NCBI GenBank assembly: GCA_030649165.1
Contig: JAUSGG010000243.1
Coordinates: forward strand, 1 to 61,303
DNA length: 61,303 nucleotides
Source of the DNA: Armatimonadota bacterium
Lineage (GTDB): Bacteria > Armatimonadota > UBA5829 > JAUSEB01
Direction of reading: 5' to 3'
In this document: positions 50,362 to 58,519 of the stretch, in pieces
How the letters are laid out: each line of letters begins with the position of its first letter
How positions within the stretch are numbered: the first letter of the stretch is position 1
Notes under the pieces: generated by a model
Told to the model about the DNA's origin: nothing
The model's database searches: none
Seen by the model: only the letters and a program-made list of their open reading frames with translations
Program-made: the position numbers and the translations under genes

Positions 50362-52716
50362 CTTCCGCTCGAACTTCTCCACCGTCACTACCGGAAACGT
50401 CTGATTGACCGTATCCTCGATATAATCCCTCTCGTAAAACCGCAGTCCGGTCCCGCCGTGGCCCTGGCCGGTGATGATGTCCAGGTCGCCGTCCCCGTTC
50501 CAATCGAGCGCGTCCACGCTTGAGATCATCTGCACGGTCCAGGGCTCGACGAGCTTGATCCCTTCCTCGGGCCACGCGAACTCAGGCTCGATGTTTTTCC
50601 CGCCCGGCCCCGTGTTGGGATTCACGCGGATCGAGTTCTCGAACTCGCAGTAGACGAAGTCCTTCTTCCCATCACCGTCCCAGTCGACGTATGAGCCCAG
50701 GTTCGGCCTGACATAATCAACCGGCTTCTGGTTTCCCACAAATCCGAACAGTATCCACTTCGGGTAAGCCAGGACAGGATCGGCGTCCGTTCCGACATTG
50801 CGATAGAACAGGAAGCCTTTGTCTCTTGCGGGGTTGTCCGTCAGCGGCGGCCAGTCGGTCGTCGGCCCATAAATAGCCTCGCCTCCCATGCCGTAGATCA
50901 GGTCCTTGCGACCGTCGTTGTCCCAATCGCAGACGAGCACGCTGTTCCGCCCCGTTCCGCCGATGGGCTTACCATTGAGCGTCAGTCGCATGCCCTTCCC
51001 CAGCTTCGGCGCCCCGGCGGCTTTCTCGTCAATCCCCTCATTAACGAACAGCGTAATCGCCCCCTGGCCGTTCGCAATGAGCAAATCCTCGCGTCCGTCG
51101 TTGTTCCAATCGCACGTGTCGAGCTTTGCAAAGGGGCTCACGTCGCGCAGAATCTGCCGGCTCGCCGCGAACACCGGAGACCGCGCGTCGGTCTCATTGC
51201 GGAAGTAATAGACAACACCCGCGTCCGTCGATGCCACGAGGTCCGTCTTGCCGTCGGCGTTCCAATCGACCGCGCGCGCGCCGCTTTGGCGCGCGGCATC
51301 GCATATCTGGAACTGCTCCGTGAAAAGCGACCCGGTTTCGGCAATTCTCGCCTCGAACTTCGGCTCAGTCTTCGTGCCGATGTTCTTGAACGTCCGCGCA
51401 TACAGCCTCGGCTGGCCCGCGCCGGGAGGCTGCTCCCAGAGATTGCTGACGGCGTAGTCCAGCAGTCCATCGCGATCGAAATCGGCGACCTTCACGCCCA
51501 GGTGCCCTCCCACGCCCGCGCCCAATTCCAAAGCCTTCGCCAGTTTCGGCTGGGTCTTCGTGCCGGTGTTCCTGTAGAGGAACAAGCGCCCGTCAAACGT
51601 CGCCGCGAACAGATCGAGATCGCCGTCGCCGTCGATATCCGCGCAGTCCAGGCGCGGCGACCACAGCTCGAGCTTCTGGCCCTCAGCTTCAAGCATCTGG
51701 GCGTCGGCCAGCTTCATATTGGCGACCTTCCTGTCCGAGCCGATGTTCTTGTGGAACTCGACTGCCTTCTTCCGCGCGACCAGCAGGTCTTTCTTGCCGT
51801 CGCCATCCCAATCTACGATGTTCACTGTCCCAAACCAGCCGTCACCCAACCCCTGTCCGGACTCCGTGAGCAGCCGCCCGCGATTAGTGAACGTTAGTGG
51901 CCCGCCCCTGGAGGTCGTGTTCTCGAACCGCACGAGCTGTTCGTGTTCCGGTCCGTCGTTGAACGTGGCGAAGAGGTCCTGGTCTCCGTCGCCGTCCCAA
52001 TCGTCGAATTCGACAATCGGCCAAGATCGATGGTTGTCGTTCATTGGGAAGACGAACAAGCTCCCGCCCGACGTCATCCTGCCCCGCTCGACGAAGCGGT
52101 TGCCACCCGCGTTCTCGTAGTAATACATGAACGGCTCGTTGGTGCACTTGATCAGATCCAGATCGCCGTCGCCGTCGAAATCACAGAAGTCGTCTTTCTG
52201 GCTGGGCCCAATCTCCCGGCGCCCGTATGCTTCTCTAAAGTAGTCGCCGTCGCCGACCAGTCCCTGGTACCGCCGGGGCTTACCAAGGCGCGATTCCTTC
52301 GTGTCGAAATAGACTGCGTAAGTCGCGCAGTTCTCGGTGTGGACGACAAAGTTCAGCGTGACGTAGTCCACGCCGAAGTACCTATCGATCCGGCACGGAA
52401 GCAGATACTTCTCGTAACCCGCCCGCGCCGCGTCGAATACTACCGGCTTCCCGGACGCGTCGTATCCGACGACCTCAATGGTATGCTGGTCGAAGGCTCC
52501 TTTGGCCTTGAGACTGGTCAAAGTCTGCCTGAAATCGAGATTGACCGACGCGGGCGAGTTGGTCCGCTTCATTCCGCGGCAGTCCACTGTCAGGACTATC
52601 CGGTGGCGGTCCGGCGAAACCCACTCCGGTTTCGAAGAAGGACCCGCCTCAACCGGCAACAAAGAACAGACGAGCAAACCCATTGCCGCACAAAAACACT
52701 TCAGCACATTAAACAC
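50359..52716 (-). CDS. Secreted FG-GAP/VCBS repeat protein, second paralogue
   Basis: 785 residues. GTG start with GGAGGT 7 nt upstream, then a signal peptide (VLKCFCAAMGLLVCSLLPVEA). N-terminal domain PEWVSPDRHRIVLTVDCRG ... YFGVDYVTLNFVV, then ten DxDxDGxxDL calcium loops (for example DWDGDGDQDLF, DIDGDGDLDLF, DWNNDGREDLL) of a beta-propeller, and the shared C-terminus GLRFYERDYIEDTVNQTFPVVTVEKFERK. FG-GAP propellers bind ligands outside the cell. Its place behind a sugar importer suggests glycan binding (inference). Confidence 0.9.
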   Translation of the reverse strand: MFNVLKCFCAAMGLLVCSLLPVEAGPSSKPEWVSPDRHRIVLTVDCRGMKRTNSPASVNLDFRQTLTSLKAKGAFDQHTIEVVGYDASGKPVVFDAARAGYEKYLLPCRIDRYFGVDYVTLNFVVHTENCATYAVYFDTKESRLGKPRRYQGLVGDGDYFREAYGRREIGPSQKDDFCDFDGDGDLDLIKCTNEPFMYYYENAGGNRFVERGRMTSGGSLFVFPMNDNHRSWPIVEFDDWDGDGDQDLFATFNDGPEHEQLVRFENTTSRGGPLTFTNRGRLLTESGQGLGDGWFGTVNIVDWDGDGKKDLLVARKKAVEFHKNIGSDRKVANMKLADAQMLEAEGQKLELWSPRLDCADIDGDGDLDLFAATFDGRLFLYRNTGTKTQPKLAKALELGAGVGGHLGVKVADFDRDGLLDYAVSNLWEQPPGAGQPRLYARTFKNIGTKTEPKFEARIAETGSLFTEQFQICDAARQSGARAVDWNADGKTDLVASTDAGVVYYFRNETDARSPVFAASRQILRDVSPFAKLDTCDWNNDGREDLLIANGQGAITLFVNEGIDEKAAGAPKLGKGMRLTLNGKPIGGTGRNSVLVCDWDNDGRKDLIYGMGGEAIYGPTTDWPPLTDNPARDKGFLFYRNVGTDADPVLAYPKWILFGFVGNQKPVDYVRPNLGSYVDWDGDGKKDFVYCEFENSIRVNPNTGPGGKNIEPEFAWPEEGIKLVEPWTVQMISSVDALDWNGDGDLDIITGQGHGGTGLRFYERDYIEDTVNQTFPVVTVEKFERK

Positions 52717-52738
52717 CCCACTTACCTCCAGCAAACGA

Positions 52739-52860
52739 CACCATCACGAACCACGAACCACTTAATCCCCATCCGTGGTTATCCGTGCATATCCGTGTTC
52801 ATCTGTGTTCTTCTCTGAGCCAGTTCCCACCGGCGTTCATCTGCGTTCTTCCGTGAATGC
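52739..52860. repeat. CCACGAACCAC, ATCCGTG and TTCATCTGCG repeats
   Basis: Left: CACGAACCACGAACCAC. Middle: ATCCGTGGTTATCCGTGCAT and further TATCCGTG/TTCATCTGTG words. Right: GCGTTCATCTGCGTTC. Ends exactly at the stop of the gene at 52861. Confidence 0.85.
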
Positions 52861-55185
52861 CTACTTCCGCTCAAATCGCTCGACCGTCACGACCGGGAAC
52901 GTATCGTTCGCCAGGTCCTCTATATAATCTCGCTCATAAAACCTAAGCCCGCTGCCGCCGTGGCCCTGGCCGGTCAGGATGTCGATATCGCCGTCGCCGT
53001 TGAAGTCGAGCGCATCGACCCCCGAGATCGTCTGCAGCGTCCATGCGATCAGCAGAGGCTTGCCATCGACCGGCCAGGAGAACTCCGGCGCCGCATTCGC
53101 ACTGCCCGGACCCGTATTCCTGTACAGATGGATCGCGTTCTCGAACTCGCAGGCAATGAAGTCTTTCTTCCCATCGCCGTCCCAGTCCACGTATGAGCCG
53201 ACGTTCGGCCTTGTATACTGGATCGGTCTGGAGTTTCCCGCAACCCCGGTCTGGACCCAGCTCGGGTACGCCAGCTCCGGCTCGGCGTCGGTCCCGACGT
53301 TCCTGTAGAAAAGGAATCCTCGCTCCGTCTCGATATTGCCGGTCCAGTGCGGCCAATCGTGCTCCCCGCTGGGGTTGAGTCCTCCGGCCATACCGAAGAT
53401 AATGTCTTTCCTGCCGTCGTTGTCCCAATCGCAGACGAGCGCGCTGCACCAGGTAGTCCCGTCTATGGGCTTGCCGTTGGCATAAATCTGCTTAGCCGGC
53501 CCCAGAACCGGGGCGGCGTCCGTGCCCTGGTTCAGATATATTTCGACCTTTCCATCGAAGTGCGTGACCAGCAGGTCTTTCTTGCCGTCGTTGTTCCAGT
53601 CGCACACGCAGGTCCGCGGCGCGCCACCCCCTGGTTCGAGCAGCCTCTCGCCATCGACAAACGACGGATAGAGGTTATTGCCGGTATTTCGGAAGTAATA
53701 GATGATCTGACTCTCGGTCCCGGCGATCAGGTCTTTCGCGCCGTCATTGTCCCAATCCACCGCTCGCACGGTATTCTGCCGGCCCGCCTCGCACATTTGG
53801 AACTGCTCGGTGTAGGGCGCGCCGTGGTAGGCGTCGCGCTCCTCGAACTCCGGCTTCGTCTTGCTGCCGACGTTCTTGTACAAGCGCGCGTAGAACCGGC
53901 GGTCTTCCGGCTCGGCCTTCCGCTCCCACACGCTGCCCGTGACGTAATCGAGAAGACCGTCTCCGTCGAAATCGGCGACTTTGATCCCGCCGTGGCCGCC
54001 GACGCGGTTCGGCAGGCTGACACCGGCCTTGAACACGGGGCTGCTTCGAGTCCCGATGTTTTCGTAGAGAAAAACCGCCTCGCCCTGCGTCGATGAGATC
54101 AGATCGAGGTCGCCGTCGGCGTCGATGTCAGCGCATTCAGCTCGCGCGGCCCTCAGCTCAATGTCCTTGCCGTCGGCCTTGATATGCTCGGAATCGGCAA
54201 ATCGCATGTCCTTCTTGTCCGCGCTCACGTTTCTGAACATCTCGATCTGGCGGTCCCTGCCGATTATGACATCCTTCTTGCCGTCGTTGTCCCAGTCGAC
54301 TATCGTCACGGCGGGGAACCAGCCGCCGCCCATCGACTTGCCGGTTTGCGTCCGCGGGGGGCTGCGCTTCGCAAAGGTGATCTGCCCGCCCTTCGCCGTC
54401 ACGTTCTCGAAGTACGCGATCTCCTTACCATCCGGCCCATCGCCGAAACCGGAGAACAGGTCCTGATCGCCGTCGCCGTCCCAATCGTGGAAAGTGATGA
54501 CGGCCCAGCTCCGGTGAGCGGGGCTGTGCGGCAGCATGAAAAGGCTCCCGCCGGAGGTCATCTTCCCTCGTTCGACAAAGCGATTGCCGCCCACGTTTTC
54601 ATAGCAGTAGATGAAAGGCTCCGTCGTTATCTCGAACAGGTCCAGATCGCCGTCGCCGTCGATGTCGCAGAAGCTGTCCATGTGGCTCGCGCCGATCTCT
54701 CGTCTCGTGTAACCGATCCTGAAATAATCGCCGTCGCCGACGAGCCCGGTGTACCGTTGCGGCTTGCCCGGCTTCGACTCTTTCGTATCGAAGTACACGC
54801 CGTATTTCGTGGTCGCTGCGTTCGGCACGACGAAGTGAACCGTCACATAATCCACGCCATAATACTTCTCGATGTAGAACGGCAGGAGGTACTTCTCGTA
54901 GCCTTTGCGGGATGCGTCGAATATCCTCGGTTTGCCTGACATGTCGTAGCCCACGACCTCGACCGTGCTCTCATCGAACGAGCCTTTGGCGCCCGTGTTT
55001 CGCAGAGCTTGTGGGAAATTCAGGTTGACAGTCGCCGGGGAATTAGACCGATTGACCCCGCGAGAGTCAACTGTGAGGAGAATCCTGTGGCGGTCGGGCG
55101 AAGTCCACTGTGGAGCTGCGCCAATAGCGCCCGACGCTGCAATTGCCACCATCAGCGCCGCGCTTAGCGGGAGGGAGAGCCTCAT
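52861..55185 (-). CDS. Secreted FG-GAP/VCBS repeat protein, first paralogue
   Basis: 774 residues from ATG 55183-55185 (AGGAAC upstream); the longer open frame upstream runs through repeat DNA. Signal peptide LSLPLSAALMVAIAASGAIGA, mature start APQWTSPDRHRILLTVDSRG. Ten calcium loops (DIDGDGDLDLF, DWDGDGDQDLF, DWDNDGKKDVI, DIDADGDLDLI, DFDGDGLLDYV and others) and C-terminus FYERDYIEDLANDTFPVVTVERFERK. The first of three tandem paralogues after the ABC permease genes. Confidence 0.9.
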   Translation of the reverse strand: MRLSLPLSAALMVAIAASGAIGAAPQWTSPDRHRILLTVDSRGVNRSNSPATVNLNFPQALRNTGAKGSFDESTVEVVGYDMSGKPRIFDASRKGYEKYLLPFYIEKYYGVDYVTVHFVVPNAATTKYGVYFDTKESKPGKPQRYTGLVGDGDYFRIGYTRREIGASHMDSFCDIDGDGDLDLFEITTEPFIYCYENVGGNRFVERGKMTSGGSLFMLPHSPAHRSWAVITFHDWDGDGDQDLFSGFGDGPDGKEIAYFENVTAKGGQITFAKRSPPRTQTGKSMGGGWFPAVTIVDWDNDGKKDVIIGRDRQIEMFRNVSADKKDMRFADSEHIKADGKDIELRAARAECADIDADGDLDLISSTQGEAVFLYENIGTRSSPVFKAGVSLPNRVGGHGGIKVADFDGDGLLDYVTGSVWERKAEPEDRRFYARLYKNVGSKTKPEFEERDAYHGAPYTEQFQMCEAGRQNTVRAVDWDNDGAKDLIAGTESQIIYYFRNTGNNLYPSFVDGERLLEPGGGAPRTCVCDWNNDGKKDLLVTHFDGKVEIYLNQGTDAAPVLGPAKQIYANGKPIDGTTWCSALVCDWDNDGRKDIIFGMAGGLNPSGEHDWPHWTGNIETERGFLFYRNVGTDAEPELAYPSWVQTGVAGNSRPIQYTRPNVGSYVDWDGDGKKDFIACEFENAIHLYRNTGPGSANAAPEFSWPVDGKPLLIAWTLQTISGVDALDFNGDGDIDILTGQGHGGSGLRFYERDYIEDLANDTFPVVTVERFERK

Positions 55186-55264
55186 CCTTATGCAGTTCCT
55201 TTCCTGAAGGTTGCTGCCTACAGAATAGCGCTTACCTCGGCAATTCGGCAATGGCTTGGCAATA

Positions 55265-55340
55265 AAACCAATCGGACTGATCGGACCCATCCGACCGATC
55301 CGACGGAACCAACAACTAACAACCATCAACCAACAAGCGC
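55265..55340. repeat. GATCGG and GTTGGTTGATGG repeats containing the permease stop
   Basis: On the minus strand GTTGGTTGATGGTTGTTAGT follows the last permease codons and provides its TGA stop (55326-55328). Then come GGATCGGTCGGATGGGTCCG-type words. Confidence 0.85.
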
Positions 55341-56183
55341 TCCCGCCGTCAGCCCCTTCACGATTTGCCGCTGGAGGAGCACGAAGAACAATGCCATCGG
55401 GATCATAACGATCACCAGCCCGGCTGCGATGCCGGTCTGATTTGTCGCCAGCGCGCCCTGGAGCATTCGCACTCCGACCGGCAGCGTCCTCGCATGTTCG
55501 GAGCTTGTGAGGAAAAACGCCATCATGAACTCGTTCCAGACCGCCAGAGTGTGGAACGTCGCCAGCGTGATCAGCGGGGCCTTCGACAGCGGGACGATGA
55601 CGTGACGGAACACCTGCCAGACGCTCGCGCCGTCCACCACGGCGGCGTCTTCATACTCGCTCGGTATCCTCTCCATGAACGCCCTCAGGAAGAAGGTGTT
55701 CCAGGGTATGCCGCCCGCGGCGTATATCAATACCAGCGCCCAGATGCTGTCGTGGAGGTGAATCCTTGTCAGGAACACAACGAGCGGGAAGAAGCGGACC
55801 GAGTCGGGCACGAGGAAACCGAACATAACATAGGTCCAGAAGAAGGTTTTCAGCGATCCGAAGTTCAGCCGGGAAAAGGCAAACGCGCAGAACATGGACA
55901 GCGTCAGCGCGAGGACGAGCGAGATGAAAGTAACGAGCAGGCTGTTTTTCACGCACGGCTGGAGGTACTTCCAGACGACCGCGTAGTTCTCCCAGCTCGC
56001 GTGAAGCGGCAGGGAGAAGGGGGATGCGTATAACTCCGCGTCTTTCTTCAGCGACGTGAACAGCATGAAAACCAGCGGATATCCGGCCACTACCGCCCAC
56101 GCAATGAGGGTTCCGTAGATCACGATCCAACCGGGAATCAAGCGAACGACTCGCCAGGCGCGCCAAATCACTCTGATTTTCAT
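55326..56183 (-). CDS. Carbohydrate ABC transporter permease (MalG-like)
   Basis: 285 residues, six membrane helices. The EAA-type loop is EYEDAAVVDGASVWQVFRHVIVPLSKAPLITL. Forms the inner-membrane channel with the permease encoded upstream (4-bp overlap). The ATPase is not in the window. C-terminus LTAGALVG and stop lie in a repeat. Confidence 0.93.
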   Translation of the reverse strand: MKIRVIWRAWRVVRLIPGWIVIYGTLIAWAVVAGYPLVFMLFTSLKKDAELYASPFSLPLHASWENYAVVWKYLQPCVKNSLLVTFISLVLALTLSMFCAFAFSRLNFGSLKTFFWTYVMFGFLVPDSVRFFPLVVFLTRIHLHDSIWALVLIYAAGGIPWNTFFLRAFMERIPSEYEDAAVVDGASVWQVFRHVIVPLSKAPLITLATFHTLAVWNEFMMAFFLTSSEHARTLPVGVRMLQGALATNQTGIAAGLVIVMIPMALFFVLLQRQIVKGLTAGALVG

Positions 56184-57088
56184 AGCGCTTTGCTCTCATG
56201 GCGCTCAGACCGCGCCAAATATCGCACAAAAAGCGTCAAAAACACTGCGATAAAGAAGTGAAAAACAGCAATAGCGCTTCCATAACCGATTCTATACTTC
56301 TCAAAAGCTTGCCAAACTGCGTAGGAAGTGAGCGTTTCTGTCCTGTGCAGCGGCCCCCCATTTGTAAGTATGAACGGAAAGACAAACGCCGATAACGCAT
56401 CCGTCACACCAAGCACGACCGCCATGAGGTACACTCCGCGCACGCTCGGAAGGGTAATATGGACGAGCTGCTGCCGCCAGTTTGCGCCATCGATGGCCGC
56501 GGCTTCGAACAGCGACTCCGGAATCTCCGATATGGCCGCCATGAATATGATGACGAAGAACCCCACCCCCGCGTAGACGCCCGGCACGGCCACGGCCCAC
56601 TGCACAACGCCGTCACCGCTCAGCCACTTGAGCCCCTCCACGTGAACGAGGCCGAGTATCGCGTTCAGCAGCCCGTTCTGATGATAGATGAAGGTCCACA
56701 TCAACGCCATGGTCGCCGCTCCGACCAGGCCGGGCACGAAGTACACCAGGCGGAAGAACCCGGCGACACGCCGAGTTCTGCTCAACACAAAAGCCAGAGT
56801 CAGGGCAATCGGTAGTTGGAAAACCAGTATCAGCAGCAGCACGCGCAGATTGTTCGCCAGTCCGATCCAGACCAGTTTATCGTGGAGTACCTCGGCAAAA
56901 TTGGCCAGGCCGTTGAAATGCCCTACGCGGCCCGTCCGGTCCTGCAGCGAATAGAAAACAGACTGCGCGGTCGGATACAGGATCAGGGCGGAGTAAAGCG
57001 CCAGCCCCGGCGACAGAAACAGCAGCGCCCATCTCACCCGCGCTCGATGCCGCCGCCTCGCCCCGATGCCGTTCTTGCCGCTGCTCAC
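56180..57088 (-). CDS. Carbohydrate ABC transporter permease (MalF-like)
   Basis: 302 residues with six membrane helices; ABC contact loop SLFEAAAIDGANWRQQLVHITLPSVRGVYLM. ATG overlaps the stop of the binding-protein gene (ATGA), and its own stop overlaps the next permease. Partner of the gene at 55326. Confidence 0.93.
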   Translation of the reverse strand: MSSGKNGIGARRRHRARVRWALLFLSPGLALYSALILYPTAQSVFYSLQDRTGRVGHFNGLANFAEVLHDKLVWIGLANNLRVLLLILVFQLPIALTLAFVLSRTRRVAGFFRLVYFVPGLVGAATMALMWTFIYHQNGLLNAILGLVHVEGLKWLSGDGVVQWAVAVPGVYAGVGFFVIIFMAAISEIPESLFEAAAIDGANWRQQLVHITLPSVRGVYLMAVVLGVTDALSAFVFPFILTNGGPLHRTETLTSYAVWQAFEKYRIGYGSAIAVFHFFIAVFLTLFVRYLARSERHESKAL

Positions 57089-58341
57089 GACCTCAAGACC
57101 TCCGCGAAGAACTTCAGCGCCCGATCGGCGCTCGCGCCCTCGTTCAGGCTGGCGAACATATCCGGCAGCGCGCGGACGGACACCTGTTCGTTGAAGAAGC
57201 CGGGCTTGTTGGGCAGGGTGAACACGCTGGTCGCCAGGTCCCTCGACTTGATGAACTTGTAGAGCAGCGGACCCGCCATTTGCTCGGTGACGTCCACCTT
57301 TATCCCCTCCGGCGAATGCGCGTCGGAGACGAACCTCCGCGCGGCCTCGTCGCTGACCATCAGTTCGAGGAACTTCAGCGCGTACTTCAGCTTCTCCTTA
57401 TCGTCTTTGAGGCTGCTGTTCAACGCGGTCTTGGTGGCGACCCAGGCGCGAATCGGCCTCACCCCACCGTACGCGGGAAAGGGGGTGAACTCCACGTGGT
57501 TGCGAAGCCGCGGATCGACCGCCGGGGCGGTGATCTCGTTGATCAGCGTCCACGCGCCGTTCGCGTAGTGGCCCAGTTGGTCTCTCTGGAACAGCGACGC
57601 GGCGCCGCCGAACTGCAACTCGATGTCGTTATCCGGCACGAAGCCGCCGTCAACGATTTGCTTCACCGCCGAAACAGCGCGCCGGAACGGCTCCGATTCC
57701 CACTCCTCGCGAGCGATTGCCTCCACGGCGTCAGGATGGCCGAAGAGTATCGAGAAGAAGACCGCGTGGCCTGCTATGCTGAGGCTCGTCAGGGAGATTC
57801 CCTTCCTCTTGAAGGCTTCCCCAAGCTCCAGGTATTCCTCGAAAGTCTTCGGGATGCCTTTACCCACTTTCTCAAGGACGCGCGTGTTCCAGATGCAGGG
57901 AACGTACGAGTATTCCGTCGGGAGTTGATACGTGCGGCCATCGTAAGTGCAGGCGGCGAGGGCGGCCGGGTAGAACCGGTCGCGCCTCTCGTTGACGAAA
58001 TCCGTGAGGTCGAGGCAGTAGGCAGCCCGAACGTGATCGTAGGTAGTGTCGTGGAGAATATCCGGCCCCGCGCCCGCCGCCAGCTCAGCCATCAGCTTCC
58101 GACCGTTGTCCTGAGCGCCGCCGGCGACCTCGGTTGCCTGGAAATCCACCTGAGGGTATTTCAATCGGAACTGGCTGCACAGCCACGTGGTGACGGGCGC
58201 GTGGGCGTCCAGGTCGGTCCAATGGGTGTTGTAGGTCAGCCTGAGTTTGCCGGACGAGCGTCTGCCGCAGCCGGAAACCCCGGAAAGAGCCAGCGCCGCG
58301 CCGGCGCTCAACGCGCCCGTGATGAAGTCTCTGCGTTTCAG
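57085..58341 (-). CDS. Sugar ABC transporter substrate-binding lipoprotein with Tat signal, CTG start
   Basis: 418 residues from the CTG at 58339-58341. AGGAGG lies 8 nt upstream, and the CTG opens a twin-arginine signal (KRRDFITGALSAGAALALSG) ending in a lipobox Cys (VSGC). Starting at the next TTG (58311) would remove the RR motif. The mature part is a cluster B sugar-binding protein (LTYNTHWTDLDAHAP, GPDILHDTTYDHVRAAYCLDLTDFVNERRDRFYPAALAACTYDGRTYQLPTEYS, ANGAWTLINE). First gene of the operon, with promoter at 58376-58404. Confidence 0.9.
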   Translation of the reverse strand: MKRRDFITGALSAGAALALSGVSGCGRRSSGKLRLTYNTHWTDLDAHAPVTTWLCSQFRLKYPQVDFQATEVAGGAQDNGRKLMAELAAGAGPDILHDTTYDHVRAAYCLDLTDFVNERRDRFYPAALAACTYDGRTYQLPTEYSYVPCIWNTRVLEKVGKGIPKTFEEYLELGEAFKRKGISLTSLSIAGHAVFFSILFGHPDAVEAIAREEWESEPFRRAVSAVKQIVDGGFVPDNDIELQFGGAASLFQRDQLGHYANGAWTLINEITAPAVDPRLRNHVEFTPFPAYGGVRPIRAWVATKTALNSSLKDDKEKLKYALKFLELMVSDEAARRFVSDAHSPEGIKVDVTEQMAGPLLYKFIKSRDLATSVFTLPNKPGFFNEQVSVRALPDMFASLNEGASADRALKFFAEVLRS

Positions 58342-58375
58342 TTCGAGGGCCTCCTGGGATTGCAGAGTCGAGACA

Positions 58376-58404
58376 AGTATATAGTATCACAAGCTCTACA
58401 ACAA
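58376..58404 (-). promoter_or_regulatory. Sigma-70 promoter of the sugar ABC/FG-GAP operon
   Basis: Minus strand TTGTTG (58399-58404), 17 nt, TATACT (58376-58381), about 35 nt before the CTG start. Confidence 0.78.
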
Positions 58405-58455
58405 CGCTGGGAAACCTTATCACGAAAGCACGAAAGGGGAGAGAGGCATCGGCTT

Positions 58456-58478
58456 GGGCCGGATTGTGGATCCGGCCC
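58456..58478 (-). terminator. Stem-loop downstream of the methyltransferase gene
   Basis: GGGCCGGAT-TGTGG-ATCCGGCCC: 9-bp perfect stem, 5-nt loop, 42 nt after the methyltransferase stop. No U-tract follows, so termination is only suggested. Confidence 0.45.
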
Positions 58479-58519
58479 CGAAAGGCTGGTGAGGGAGTCC
58501 CAAACCCCCGTGTTCAACT

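Noticed and set aside
48322-50523. 733-codon plus-strand open frame antisense to an FG-GAP gene
   Set aside because: It is the shadow of repeated GAC/GGC/GAT codons on the minus strand; the minus-strand frame has the FG-GAP motifs and correct gene context.
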